A stretch of 64,000 nt of DNA from Clarkia xantiana subsp. parviflora. Lineage: Eukaryota > Streptophyta > Magnoliopsida > Myrtales > Onagraceae. Below the pieces are notes generated by a model, which ran no database searches, had not been told where the DNA came from, and saw nothing but the letters and a program-made list of their open reading frames with translations. The position numbers were made by a program, and so were the translations under genes. Of the stretch, positions 1 to 11,104 are shown piece by piece. Positions within the stretch are counted from its first letter, which is position 1. Each line of letters opens with the position of its first letter. The DNA is taken from NCBI GenBank assembly GCA_036873135.1, contig JAPTYO010000002.1, forward strand, positions 34,773,452 through 34,837,451, read 5' to 3'.

Positions 1-219
1 CGCCGATCCGGTTTTCAAAACACTACATGAAAGTACAACTACAAGGCGTGTACAAGTTCATATCCAAATCTAATAAACGTAAAAGAGAGGGCGGGGTAGT
101 AACACCCATTTACTTATACACGACCTCTTCCTACACTGGATTCCAATCCAGTTAGCACAAGCATTAGCGCTTCTCGGAATAAACGACCATCGAATCACAC
201 GAAAGTTCGCTGCCCTCTT
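1..219 (-). other. LINE 3' untranslated tail (runs off the window)
   Basis: This stretch follows the stop of the LINE RNase H-like domain in minus-strand sense. No poly-A (poly-T on the plus strand) is reached before the window edge, so the true element end is outside. No other feature seen. Confidence 0.55.
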
Positions 220-1661
220 TTAGATATTATGGACCTGCGGCTCTATTCGCCAGTTGAGGCCCTTGGCTGACCCGGTTAGGTCGTCGATCGCTTCCATAGA
301 GTCGGACTCGATGATAACACGTTCCCATCCCTTTAAAATCGCCAACTCAACCGCCGCAGCTATAGCTTTCACCTCCACCTCAAGGCTATTAAATCCATTC
401 GAAATGGCAGAGTATCCTCCCATAACCTCACTAGTCTTTGTCCGTGCAATGCAGCCCACACTAGCATCATCAGTCGCGCTCAGTCAGGATCCATCAAAGT
501 TTACCTTAATGAAGCTTTCGGGGGTTGGTTTCTACTTATTGGAACACGTCACGGGAGCATGATCTTGTGAGACTGTATCAGATGGAAAAGTCGATGCTGC
601 CAAATATTTGTTGTAATCCCATAGCGTCGTCTCGGCAGTGAGTGTCAGGTTCATGTCACCATCGTCATACATCGCTCTGCATCGCTCCTTCCATATCATC
701 CAACATACGAAGCATATAAACGAAAATCTCTTCGAACGTTGCGCTTTGGTAAGCCCCGGGGCATTCCTAATGCACGCGATCCATTCTTCCACTGAGTCAA
801 CACCCCTACAAGGTCCGATCGTATAGTCGTTTCCGCGAACCAAACCAATCTCGTCCAAGCACACCCAAACAACATATGAGCAACAGTTTCATTCTCGCGA
901 CATAACGGGTATGTTGGTTCCATCTGCAGGCCACGCCAATCCAAGTTTGTCCTAACATGTAGTGCATTCGCATGGAGTTTCCACATAAAGGACCGAACCT
1001 TTGGTATCGCGCTCATCATCCAAATATCTTTCCACCTTAGGCCGGGAGAGCCTGGTTGCCCCGGGACAATAACCTCTGCCGCTTCAACCTGGCCGCATGT
1101 TAACTGGTGATACACCGAGGCCGACAGATAACAACCATGTTCTCGTATACAGCCAACAGAAGCAGTCAGGCATCGATTCGGTTGGTAGGTGAACCCTTTC
1201 GATCAACGTCAAATGCTCGTCCGCTGTTGGTGTATGGCAATGGAGCACCATTGCCGATCTTCCTCGATGATACTACTCACCCGAAAAGTATCTTGTCGCT
1301 CACGTGGATAAGGGAGTCTATAATTGGGTAAATCAGGGATCCACGGGTCCTGGAAGACGCAAAAACTTTGTCCATCCCCGATCCTCCAAATTCCATGATC
1401 CATTAGCACATCACGACCCGCCAATAAGCTCGACCATTCCCAAGAAGCTCTAGCTCCTTTCGTCCCGATTTTGAACTCGGTATGAGGATAATTAAGACCC
1501 TTGAGAACCTGAAACAAAAAGCATTAGGAGTTGTAGGACACTCCACGCCATCTTCGCAAGGAGAGCAACATTAATAAGTTGTAGCTCCTTAAAATCGAGA
1601 CTTCCGCATGTCTTAAGCCGAGTTAGATAATCCAAACTCCTCCAATGTATCTTCTTTTGGC
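220..1661 (-). pseudogene. LINE ORF2 C-terminal part: RT tail, zf-RVT zinc region and RNase H-like domain
   Basis: Three fragments in different frames make up the end of the LINE polyprotein. The piece at 1517-1209 holds a W-rich 'WRIGDGQSFCVFQDPW' segment typical of plant LINE proteins after the RT. The piece at 1115-696 has 'PKVRSFMWKLHANALHVR' and a Cys/His region (CRENE...HMLFGC), the zf-RVT signature. The piece at 459-220 ('EVEVKAIAAAVELAILKGW', 'VIIESDS') is an RNase H-like domain (RVT_3 type); the acidic residues of 'EVEVKA' and 'ESDS' fit RNase H motifs. Frameshifts separate the three, so no functional product is expected. The join to the RT part is interrupted by the LTR element at 1667. 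Confidence 0.85.
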
Positions 1662-1666
1662 CGTTT

Positions 1667-1875
1667 TATTAGATGTACATATTTGTACATACATAGATAG
1701 GTACTCATACTTGTATAGATACATGGTACCTTAGGTTGACTTGTATAGTTGACCAGTTAGTTAGGATTGATCTCCTATATATAGTGACATCCTAACATGT
1801 AAATACTTGGTTGATTCATTATACATACTTGATTATTATACATATGATTCAACCCCCTCTCTACACTATCTAATA
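1667..1875 (+). repeat. 5' LTR of the short element (209 bp)
   Basis: Starts 'TATTAGATG' and ends 'CTAATA'. It contains 'ctcctatatatagtg', a likely TATA region, around 1771-1785. It has a 13-bp segment (near 1740) that the 3' LTR lacks. Confidence 0.9.
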
Positions 1876-1893
1876 TGGTATCAGAGCCATGGT
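1876..1893 (+). other. Primer binding site, initiator-Met tRNA type
   Basis: 'TGGTATCAGAGCCATGG' follows the LTR end with no gap. TGGTATCAGAGC is the common plant copia primer site, complementary to the 3' end of initiator methionine tRNA. Confidence 0.88.
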
Positions 1894-3640
1894 ATTTCCA
1901 GGTTCGATTCATGATTTTTCGAGAGGATTTTTCATCGATTTGAGTTTGGATCTTGAGGATTTTTTCATCGATTCATTGGATAACTTGAAGATCAAGTTGT
2001 AGCTGCTGTATTTAGTGGATTTGCTGCTCAATAATTGCTGTTTGGATTGAAGATTTATAGCATTTCAGTTCAGCAAATCAGCTTCAGCATTTCGGTTTCA
2101 GCATTTCAGTTTGCTGCATGTTACTGTTTCATCGATTTGAAGTTTTCTCATCGATTATTGATCGATCCTATGATTTGGATTCGATCTAGTGTTGATTCTT
2201 GAGTCTGAGATCAACAATTACAGCTGGATTGATCAGCTCATCGTTCTGGAATTTGGAATTGCTGCAGCTCTGTTTCTGTGTTCTTCATTTTGCTGCAGCT
2301 CTGTTGATTTTGGATGAGCTTGATTCTTCGAATCAATGCTTTGTTTCGAGTTTTATGCATTCCATATGATAGCTGGACATCATTGCGAAGTTTCAGTGAA
2401 GATTTGAGCATCGTTCGAGGCTTCTTGGAGGTAATTCTGATTCAAATTCAGATTTCGCGCCTATTTTACTGCTGGATGTTCGATCTTCGATTTCGAGCTT
2501 GTTTCTTGATCATTTGCTGCGATTCAAATTGCATTGGATTCGCATTTGATGCTGCGTTTGATTCTGGGCTGAAATTTGTTGATTGCTGCTGCGGATTTGA
2601 TCAATTCGATTTGTTTTTGGACCTGCATATCTGTGTTCTTCATGCTGCAGCATAGTTGCTGAATTTTCTTCAAATTCAGCTTGGATTCTTGATTATTTGC
2701 TGCAATTTGGACTGGATTAGTTGCGCCTTTAGGTTGCTATTGGATTCCAGTTGGTTTGTTGTTCGATTTCGACGATTTGGAGTTGAATCGAATTGATTTT
2801 GTTGAAGAACACTTGAAGAAAATCTTGAAGTTCATGCTGTTCTTCATGCTGCCCAGAATTTCGAATTGGCTGATTAATTGCGTGCTTCGCTGGATTCGAA
2901 CACACGACCTGTTGCTTCAGTTAATTCGTGGAAACTCTGCGTTTCGCTGGATTCGAACCCTCGACCTCTGGGCTGTGTAGCGCCGTGCACCCTCCGTGCA
3001 CCGGATTTTCAGCATGGAGTTGGTTCGTCTCGTGCACCCCTGTGCACCCGCATGTGCTCTGCACGTGCCTAGTCTATTTTGGCCGAATTTCGGCCGAATT
3101 TGGGGTTATTTTGAAATAATTTGTGAAGTTTGGGGCTTCTTTGCAAGCTTTTGGAGATTTGAGGCTGTTTTAGGCAGCTTTCAAATTTGATATGCTCTTT
3201 TGAAGACTTTGGGGCTGTTTTGGAGCAGTTTCGAAGTTTGGAGCATTTTTGCTGGATTTGTGAAGTTTGGGGCTATTTTGAGGATAATTCTGAAGTTTGG
3301 GGCTGTTTTGAGGACAGTTCTCAAGTTTGGGGCCGTATCCCGAAAATTGGATTTTCGAGGGGCCGTTTTGTGAAGTTCTTTGGAGCTATTTTGAGGACAG
3401 TTCTCAAGTTTGGGGCCGTATCCCGAAAATTGGATTTTCGAGGGGCCGTTTTGTGAAGACCGGGTTTGTTGGACCTTGGCATTTTAGAGCGGGTTTTAAT
3501 TTTTCCCATGGATCATTTGAGCGGGTTTTTGATTCCCTTGGCTCATTTTGAACGGGTTTACCCTTGGCTCTATTTGACCGGGTTTTGATTGGACCTTGGC
3601 ATTTCATTCATCATCGACCTTTTCTCTCAAATTTTCCTTT
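1894..3640 (+). other. Non-coding interior of the short LTR element
   Basis: The stretch is T-rich, with many 'gattt' and 'gctgca' motifs. It has several ORFs of 60-110 codons, none with a gag, protease, RT or integrase motif. From about 3100 the text becomes a degenerate array around 'gaagtttggggctgttttg'. I read it as non-coding filler carried between LTRs. Confidence 0.7.
3306..3457 (+). repeat. 83-bp tandem duplication inside the short LTR element
   Basis: The block beginning 'ttttgaggacagttctcaag' at 3306 recurs nearly verbatim at 3389, both running to 'ggggccgttttgtgaag'. It sits in a wider array of degenerate 'gaagtttggggctgttttg' copies. Confidence 0.85.
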
Positions 3641-3649
3641 TAATTCTTT

Positions 3650-3680
3650 AGAAAGGAAGAAGAAGGAAAAGATGGGGGAA
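3650..3680 (+). other. Polypurine tract of the short LTR element
   Basis: An almost pure A/G run ending 'gatgggggaa' lies directly before the 3' LTR, where plus-strand DNA synthesis would be primed. Confidence 0.75.
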
Positions 3681-3876
3681 TATTAGATGTACATATTTGT
3701 ACATACATAGATAGGTACTCATACTTGTATAGATACATGGTACCTTAGGTTGACTAGTTAGTTAGGATTGATCTCCTATATATAGTGGCATCCTAACATG
3801 TAAATACTTGGTTGATTCATTATACATACTTGATTATTATACATATGATTCAACCCCCTCTCTGCACTATCTAATA
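3681..3876 (+). repeat. 3' LTR of the short element (196 bp)
   Basis: Matches the 5' LTR apart from a 13-bp absence and about two base changes ('gtggca' for 'gtgaca', 'ctgcac' for 'ctacac'). Followed by the target duplication 'cgttt'. Confidence 0.9.
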
Positions 3877-3881
3877 CGTTT

Positions 3882-5400
3882 TTCTGACTTACCAAAACCA
3901 GGCAACTAGGCGTTGATCTCAGCACACCACATCTTAGGCAATAAAAAGATACTCATAGCATACGTTGGCATCACCGTAACAACCGACTTAATGAGAACTT
4001 CATGGCCCACATTGTTTAGGAGTAAAGAATTCTACCCTTGCAGTTTCGAGACTATTCGTTTCTTTAGATAACCCAAAGCCTCCCGCTTCGATCTCCCCCA
4101 TATCGTCGGAAATCCAAGATAGTTCCCCGAATTTCAAACTTTCCTCAGCCCCATAACCCCCTGAACCTCATTCTTATTACTCTCGCGAACATTCGAATCA
4201 AAATAGATTATCAATTTATGTAGGTTCACGGTCTGGCCCGATGTCCCACAAAGCCCGGATACCCGAATGATCGACATTAGAGCTTCAGCGTTCTGACAGG
4301 TCGCCTTGATAAAGAAGACCGAATCATCCGCAAAGAACAGATGATGATGAACTGGACATTCTCGCTTTATTCGAATACCCTCTAACCTTCCCCGAGCAAT
4401 CCCATCTGTAACCATCCTCAACTAGAAATCCGATACAATGATGAATAAGTAGGGAGAGAGCGGATCCCCTTGTCTGATTCGCCTTGCAGGTTTGAAGGCC
4501 GGTGTGCGCTTTCCATTAATTATAATTTGGTACGTAATCGATGAAACGCACATGTGGATCTATTCGACCTAACGATCACAAAAGCCCATTTTTCGGAGCA
4601 CAACCACTAAGAAATCCCACTCAACACGGTAGTAAGCCTTTTGCATATCTACTTTTAAAGCACACTCCTCCTTCTTCACACCCCCCCTCGAGTTTGCAAG
4701 TAGTGAAACACTTCATGAGCCACCAAGATGTTAACTTGGATGAGCCTGATACGAAGGAACTCTGAAATGGTGTTATCATCCCCGACAGATAAGGCTTGAG
4801 ACGGTTAACTATAACCTTCAAAATGATTTTATATGAAAAATTGCATAGGCTTATTGGTTGAAATTCACTCGGCAATCGCTGACTGTCAACCTTCGGGATC
4901 AACATGATATCTGTCAAACCGAGCCGCGATGGTAGACGAACCATGGCGGATAAAGTTTTGACCATGTCATAAAGAACATCACACACTAATTCCCAATATC
5001 TTTGAAAGAATACACACGGGAAACCATCTGGGCCTGGTGCCTTAGACAAACCAAGTTGGAACTTAGCCGCCTTTACCTCCTCCAATGTGACATCTCGAAC
5101 CAGATCCCGTTTAACATCAGCCGAAACCAGTTTTGGAATAACCCGCAGCACTTCATCCCACCCACGGTGACCCGACATCTCAAATATGTCCCTAAAGACA
5201 CCGATAAGTACTAAATAAATCCCACTTTCACTTATCATCTCAGTGCCATCCTCATTACTAAGAACGATTATTTTATTCCGCCTCCTCCGATCAATAGTGG
5301 TCGAGTGGAAAATTTTCGATTTACAATCACCATAGTTCAACCACTTCACCCGTGAACATTGCTTGCAATACATTTCCTCACGCTTCCATAAGCTGCCCAA
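3882..5400 (-). pseudogene. LINE reverse transcriptase domain
   Basis: The larger frame (5400-4621) carries the non-LTR RT block 'KAPGPDGFPCVFFQRYW', then 'LTDIMLIPKV', 'FQPISLCNFSYKIILKVIVNRLKPYL' and 'QSSFV', all standard L1 RT landmarks. The next frame (4421-4134) has 'HHLFFADDSVFF', the FADD catalytic box. A frameshift between about 4620 and 4421 and the LTR insertion at 1667-3876 disrupt the protein. In an active element this domain copies the RNA at a nicked target site in the nucleus. Confidence 0.9.
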
Positions 5401-5430
5401 TTGATGCGTAAGCTCGACCTCCTCACTGGC

Positions 5431-6399
5431 CTAAGCAATGACGTGGTCACTCTCGCGGAGTTCCTTCAACCTCACATATATTTGACGAGTATGCTTACTG
5501 TTGTTACTGAATTGGTGCTTGCTCCATTCAATTAATCTTCTCCGACACTTCCCCAGTTTTGTATTAACCACCGAGAGACGACTACTTGAAGTGGTCGATA
5601 CATATGCCCTCCACGTAGAACGAATTAGGTGGTCGCACTCCTTATGATCACTCCACATCTCCTCAAACCTGAACGACTTGGCACCACACCGATTTTTGTG
5701 GTGAAGAATCACAACAATGGGGGAATGGTCTGAACCGACAGTTGGCTCATGGAAGACCTGAGCCTGAGGTAAGCGCAAAATCCAAGCCGGGTTCACTAAA
5801 CCTAGATTAAGCCTCTCACACACCGAACACAATTGAAGCGGTTATTCGACCACGTGAACATAGATCCATTATTGTGCAGATCCATGAGTCCCGCGTCATC
5901 AATCATACCATTTAAAGCATCGATACGGAACTGCTTCTTTTTTGGCCCTCCCAGCTTCTAAGTATGGGGTCGTATGTCATTAAAGTCACCAATACATAGC
6001 CAAGGTCGCGAGCGTCGCCGAGCAATATGTTTCATCTGATCCCAAGTTTCCAACCGTCCATCCAGTCGGGGGTTGCCATAAACACATGTCAGATACCAAG
6101 TAACCCCATCCTTATTGGTCAGAACCACACAATCTATAAAATTGGATGATCGAGTAAGAACCTTCAAATTGAAGATCCCCCACCCACCATAAGGCCAAGC
6201 CTCCCAACAACCCCTCCAAATCAACATGCACCGCACCATCCATCCTCAAGTCCCTACGGGCCCATTCACAGAATGTCGATCTATTCTTAGTTTCCATAAG
6301 GATGATTACAGCCGGTATAAATCTCGCCAGGAGATCCTTTAAATGGGGAATCGTCAGGTCGGATCCAAGTCCCTAACAGTTCCAACTGATGATACTCAT
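5431..6399 (-). pseudogene. LINE ORF2 start: apurinic-like endonuclease domain
   Basis: The minus strand opens with ATG at 6399 reading 'MSIISWNC', followed at codon 9 by a TAG where plant L1 proteins normally have an arginine (SWNCRGLG). Reading on gives 'METKN' (the catalytic Glu motif), 'YGNPR' with 'IGDFND' (6239-5958), and 'VGSDHSPIVV' (5832-5431), the final Asp-His motif. These are the hallmark blocks of the L1 endonuclease that nicks target DNA. The early stop and further frame breaks make it inactive. The domain joins the RT part after about 30 bases of broken frame. Confidence 0.88.
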
Positions 6400-6710
6400 A
6401 TCAAGCACGATAACTCATATCAAGCAAAGAGCATGTAACTGAGAGCGGATAAATCTGATAGCAGTAAGTAGGTCGTCCAAGCAATTAACAGAAACGTTTT
6501 TGTTGCACTTCATCAAGTTCGATTTCCCAAACTGATGAAAGTAAGATCCCAGAGAATCTCAGGAAGAGGTCAGCGATAACAAAACTGGAAAATTGATCTA
6601 AACACACCCTAAGAGGCGGCGCGGGAATAATTCCTCACATGGCGGTTGGAATCTCTGGCGGAGAGAAGCGTGGGTTAACTGCGTTTCTGTGCAGTTAATA
6701 TAGAGATTTG
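6400..6710 (-). other. LINE leader or inter-ORF region
   Basis: This lies upstream (minus sense) of the ORF2 ATG. It shows no recognisable ORF1 protein and is cut at 6711-6715 by the Copia-1 target duplication. The matching continuation should be near 17589-17640. Confidence 0.45.
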
Positions 6711-6715
6711 ATTTT

Positions 6716-7074
6716 TGTAAATGGGATTTGATCTCGAACTCACAGGAACACTAGGTTACTGCTGTGACTTAAGCAGCAAACAAAATAGTTGTTTTACAAG
6801 AAAACGAAGAATGAGAGCTTAATGTAAATGTAATTGATTGATTAATTATAACTGAAGATATTACATCGAATTTAAAGTGGATTACAACAACAGAATCCCT
6901 GAAAATAAGCACACTACTCTAACTAATCTAGATATCATCTAACCAACCGAAGAAATGAAAACATGTGCTGCAAAATCGAAATTCAACAGAAAACTGAACC
7001 GACCGGTCTGAACCCATTTCTGAACCGGTCTAAGACCAAACTAACTGACTAACTAAAAACGGAAACTACTAACA
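6716..7074 (-). repeat. Copia-1 3' LTR (359 bp)
   Basis: In minus sense it begins 'TGTTAGTAGTTTCCG' and ends 'CATTTACA'. It contains the motif 'gaccggtctgaac'. Matches 17234-17583 with scattered differences. Confidence 0.92.
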
Positions 7075-7114
7075 TTCACTCCCCTAAGCTTAACAATCTT
7101 GCTAGATTTTAAGC

Positions 7115-7680
7115 TTATTCGATGAACTCAACTCCAAGGTTCCTCCTTAGATACTCAAATGTACTTGTTTTCAATGGTTTGGTGAGGATATCAACCACTT
7201 GTTCCTCACTTTTACAGAAACTCAGCTCAATCTCCTTGTCTCTGCATAAATCTTGAAGAATGTAATACTTGACATCTATGTGTTTGCTTCTGCCATGAAG
7301 ATCTGGATTCCTTGAGAGTTTGATGGTGGAGTTATTGTCACACCTCACTTCAGTGGTTGCTCCTTGCTTCTTTAAACTCTCTAAGATTCTTCTAACCCAC
7401 AACACTTGACATACACATGAGGTTGCTGCTACAAACTCAACTTCAATACTTAAGAGTTTCACTATTGGTTTCTTCTTGGATGACCATGACACTGCTCCTC
7501 GGCTCAAAATCATTGCAAAGCCAGAAGTGCTCCTCCTGTAATCTCTATCACCTACATAGTCACTGTCACGGTAAGCAATCAAAACACTCTTCACACCCTT
7601 CCTATACCTCAGACCATGATCCTTAGTTCCTTGCAAGCACCTAAGGATCCTCTTGACTGCACTAAGATGTATTTCAGTGG
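7115..7680 (-). pseudogene. Copia-1 RNase H domain
   Basis: The frame reads 'YRDSDYVGDRDYRRSTSGF', the copia RNase H opening (usually YSDADWAG; here Ser-Asp), then 'SWSSKKKPIVKLLSIEVEFVAA' with the catalytic Glu, 'RCDNNSTIKLSRNP' with the third Asp, and 'KHIDVKYYILQDL', ending shortly before the 3' LTR. This is the pol C-terminus. A stop at about 7684 separates it from the RT frame. Confidence 0.88.
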
Positions 7681-7684
7681 GCTT

Positions 7685-8636
7685 CTACATATACCTAGAC
7701 ACAAGACTGACTGAAAACTGAATATCTGGTCTAGTTGTTGTCAAGTACATGAGATTTCCAATCCGTTGTTTATAGAAAGTCCTATCTACTTCTTCACCTG
7801 AGCCTTCTTTTGTGAGTTTAAGACCTGTTTCTATAGGAGTTTTGACAGGATTGCAATCCTGCAGGTTAAACCTGATTACGATGTCCCTAACATACTTCTT
7901 TTGGCAAAAACTAATTTCATTATAACACTGCTTTACTTCTAACCCTAAGAAATACTGTAACTTGCCTAGATCAGACATATCAAACTCCTTCATCATTAGC
8001 TGCTTAAACTCTTCATATAGCTCAGTGTTGTTCCCTGTGTATATCAAGTCATCTGCATAGACACACACGATTAGGAGAAATGACTTCATAAATAAGGTGT
8101 GCTCATAAGGGCACTTCTTGAACCTTTCATGCATCAGAAATGACTCTAACCTGCTGTACCAAGCTCTGGGAGCTTGCTTTAGGCCATACAAAGCCTTCTT
8201 AAGTCTATACAACATGTTTTCCCTACCCTTTACTATGAAACCTGGTGGTTGGTCAACAAGTACTACTTCTTCTAGCTTTCCATGAAGAAAAGCTGACTTC
8301 ACATCTGGTAGAGGGGCCACTCATTCTGAGCTGCTAAAGCTATTACTAATCTAATTGTATCTAACCTTGCTACTGGTACAAACACCTCAGTGTAATCTAT
8401 TCCATATGATTGCTTGTACCCCTTAGCTACTAACTTAGCTTTGTATTTGTCTATTTCACCATTCTCCTTAAGCTTTGCTTTAAACACCTACTTAACTCCT
8501 ATGGTTTCATAGTCTTTAGGTAGCCTAACCAATTCCCATGTCTGATTTTTCTCTATTAAGTCTATATCTGCCTGCATAGCTTCTCTCCATTTACTAACTT
8601 TCCAAGCAGACTCATATCTAACAGGATCACAATCAG
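7685..8636 (-). pseudogene. Copia-1 reverse transcriptase domain
   Basis: Three linked pieces are seen. The first (8636-8488) has 'KWREAMQADIDLIEKNQTWE'. The second (8487-8299) has 'YKAKLVAKGYKQSYGIDYTE'. The third (8320-7685) has 'DVKSAFLHGKLEEVVLVDQP', 'LYGLKQAPRAWY' and the catalytic 'VCVYADDLIYTG'. These are the standard copia RT blocks. An in-frame stop near 8490 and a frameshift near 8310 break it. The upstream linker to integrase is missing at the junction with the nested element (about 8637). Confidence 0.9.
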
Positions 8637-8639
8637 AAA

Positions 8640-9030
8640 GTCAGAAGAAGATAGGCCCGAAGAAGATTAAGGTGGCTAATGACACCGTTAACTCTTAACA
8701 AGCCCAGTTAACAAGTAATAAAGGGATTAGAACCTTAGTAAGAATGGGATGGTTCATGATATTTTCTAAGGGTTGGATGTGCAAAGTGAGGTCGGGTCAC
8801 CGCGAGGGGTGGTTTGGATGACAGTGTCCTGGACGTCGTGTATACCCCTTGGACGGGGATACTGCACGTCGGAAAGATGTCGGGACCTTCAGGATCGGAC
8901 AGAAAGTCCGATCCCAAAGGCTTGGGATCGGACCAACAGGCCCGGTCACCCCTAGGGGGGGGGGGGGGGGGACCGGACCAGCAACGCGTCCGGGCGGGCG
9001 TTTTTTTCCCGTCCGGACCGTTTTGCCGCG
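8640..9030 (-). repeat. GC-rich LTR-like remnant at the left end of Tat-1
   Basis: Contains short palindromes ('aagtccgatccc' facing 'gggatcggac'), a run of 17 G (8955-8971) and 'gtccggaccgttttgccgcgg', which recalls the Tat-2 LTR text 'gtccggaccgttggtgtttccgcgg'. It does not resemble the Tat-1 5' LTR at 14168-15007. The best reading is a truncated LTR of a related family. Confidence 0.45.
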
Positions 9031-9034
9031 GGTA

Positions 9035-9585
9035 ACGTGGGAGTCAGTATTATGACTGATCTCCTTTATAGAGGCGACTTTCGGAAGTCGTGGGAATCTA
9101 TATTATGACTGATCTTTTGGATCGTCGCCGACTATATGGAGTCAATGAGTTAGTATTATGACTGATCTCCTTTGTAGAGGCGACCTTCGGAAGTCGTGGG
9201 AGTCAGTATTATGATTGATCTCCTGGATCGTCGCCGACTATATGGAGTCGAGGAGTCAATATTATGACTGATTTCCTTTGTAGAGGCGACATTCGGAAGT
9301 CGTGGGATTCAGTATTATGACTGATCTCCTGGATCGTCGCCAACTATATGGAGTCGAGGAGTCAGTATTATGACTGATCTCTTTTGTAGATGCGACTTTC
9401 GAAATTCGTGAGAGTCAGTATTAAGACTGATCTCCTGGATCTTCGCCGACCATATGGAGTCGAGGAGTCAGTATTATGAGTGATCTCCTTTGTAGAGGCG
9501 GCTTTCGGAAGTCGTGGGAGTCAGTATTATGACTGATCTCCTGGATTGTCGTCGACTATATGGAGTCGAGGAGTCATGTGGACAC
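9035..9585 (-). repeat. Tat-1 3' tandem array, about 105-bp dimeric unit
   Basis: About five copies of a two-part unit: 'gagtcagtattatgactgat' plus 'tagaggcgactttcggaagt', then a variant with 'ctggatcgtcgccgactata'. Each part folds back on itself (AGTCA/TGACT; CGACTT-tcgg-AAGTCG; GACT/AGTC). It lies between the pol stop (9651) and the element end, as in the other Tat elements of this window. Confidence 0.85.
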
Positions 9586-9650
9586 ATCAAGGAGAAAGAA
9601 ATCACATCTTTATTTATCACTTTATTTTAATGGAAATACATGAAAGGACT

Positions 9651-11098
9651 TTAGACGTAGAATTTCTGCAGGTGCTCTGCATTAAAGATCCTATTGAGGC
9701 GTTGACCCTGTGGATCTTCTAATTTGTAGGCATTGGGACATGGCATGTCGACGATGACGTAAGGACCTTCCCATTTTGGCACCATTTTTTCCTCTTTGAT
9801 CGGCAGCTACAAACTCATTTCTTCATAGGACCTTCTCACCAAGGAAGAATTGGTGTCGCCCTACTTTTCGGTTAAAATACCTGGCAGTGGCGAGCTTCAT
9901 TCTTCCTTTACTTTCTTCGGAGGCCCGCCTCCTTTCTTCGACTAGATCCAAGTCGATATTTCTTTGTTCGTCGTTCTGGTCGGCTCGATATGCGGCGAAC
10001 CTTTGAGAGATATTAGCTATCTTTATGTGTGAGACGACTTTGGACCCGTAGACCATACTGAAGGGGGTTTCGCCAGTGGCTCTTTTGGGTGTGGTTCTGA
10101 GCGCCCAAAGTACTTGATCCAACTCCTCGACCCAATTTCCCTTGAGAGTGGACACCCTCTTCTTTTGTCCGTTCAGGATCGTTTTGTTTGCTGCCTCGAC
10201 TTGTCCATTAGTTTGCGCATGATGGACAGAGCCGAAGCAATGGTTGATTAGCATATCTTCACAATAGTCGGCCAATTCGTCGCTGGAAAATTGGGGGTCG
10301 TTATCGCTGATGAGGATTTTCGGCACTCTATATCGGCATATGATTTGTTCACGAATGAACTTTATCATTTGGAAAGTAGTTGTTGACGCCAAAGCTCTTG
10401 ATTCTATCCATTTAGAAAAGTAGTCGATGGCAACCACGATATTTGTTTGCTAACCTGTGGATTTAGGCAGAGGCCCTATGAGGGCGATTCCCTATTGTGC
10501 GAATGGCCATGCTCATCATTGGCATGAGTTCCGCAGGTGGTCTTGTTATTCTTGGAGCGTAAACTTGGCAGACAGCGTAGGCTTGCACGAGCATTATTGC
10601 TTCTTTATGCATTGTTGGCCAGTAGAATCCCTGTTGCAAAGCCTTTAATACCAAAGTTTTGGCTCCTTCGTGACACCCAGCGTCGCCCATATGCAAATGT
10701 TCCATTTTCTTTTCTGTTTGAGGGGCAGCTACACATCGGAGATAAGGCGTGGAGTATCCTCTTTTGTAGAGGTATCCATCTACGATTATAAATCGTCCCG
10801 CGATTCTCTGAATTTTAGTCGTCTTGAGCGAGTCTTCTGGGAGGTTTCCCTGTTCCAGGCAGTTTTGGATGGGAGTAATCCATGAGTCGGGGGATTGGAT
10901 ATTGAGAATTTCTTCCCTTGCTTCCACAACTGAATAAAGAGAATTTTCGATGAAGTGTACCGGTGCAGGCGGGGTATTTCCCAAAGCGAACTTACTAAGG
11001 GCGTCAGCCTCTTCATTGTTTTCTCGAGGGATAGCCTCTATATGGAAATGAGGCATATATCGCACAAGTCGTCGAACCTCTTCTGCATATTTCTTCAT
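9651..11098 (-). pseudogene. Tat-1 integrase with the end of the second RNase H
   Basis: The upstream frame (11098-10463) starts in the second RNase H end ('NNEEADALSKFALG') and continues into the zinc-binding N-terminus ('HMGDAGCHEGAKTLVLKALQQGFYWPTM'). The core (10437-9823) has 'VAIDYFSKWIESRAL', 'ISDNDPQFSSDEL' (usual NGPQ altered to NDPQ) and 'HHAQTNGQVEAANK', giving the D-D-E triad. A tail at about 9790-9651 ends 'FNAEHLQKFYV' in another frame. Frame breaks at about 10440 and 9800 make it inactive. Integrase would join element DNA to the host chromosome. Confidence 0.9.
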
Positions 11099-11104
11099 AT
11101 TCTC

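Larger units (their letters stand above)
1667..3876 (+). mobile_element. Short non-autonomous LTR retrotransposon (TRIM/SMART-like) with TATTAG...CTAATA ends
   Basis: Two direct repeats (1667-1875 and 3681-3876) flank a 1.8-kb interior with no recognisable gag or pol. A 5-bp target duplication 'cgttt' (1662-1666 and 3877-3881) bounds the element exactly. A primer site 'TGGTATCAGAGCCATGG' follows the left LTR at once, and a purine-rich tract ends at 3680, so the orientation is plus. LTR ends are TA...TA (inverted 'TATTAG/CTAATA') rather than the usual TG...CA. The LTRs differ by about two substitutions and one 13-bp segment by eye, which suggests a recent insertion. At 2.2 kb with about 200-bp LTRs it is longer than classic TRIMs and must borrow all proteins. 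Confidence 0.92.
1..6715 (-). mobile_element. L1-type non-LTR retrotransposon (LINE), degenerate, interrupted
   Basis: On the minus strand the pieces run in LINE order: an endonuclease (about 6399-5431), a reverse transcriptase (5400-4134), then a zf-RVT zinc-binding region and an RNase H-like tail (1517-220). The body is split at 1667-3876 by a short LTR element; the reading resumes on both sides of its 5-bp target duplication 'cgttt'. The upstream end is cut at 6715 by Copia-1, and the LINE 5' leader may resume for about 50 bases after 17588. Frames are broken by stops and shifts, so this is a dead copy. The 3' end lies at or before base 1, so its tail and target duplication cannot be seen. 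Confidence 0.9.

Noticed and set aside
2314..3551. ORFs of 62-113 codons inside the short LTR element
   Set aside because: No similarity to gag or pol motifs; repeats of a 'gaagtttggggctg' text produce the longer ones.
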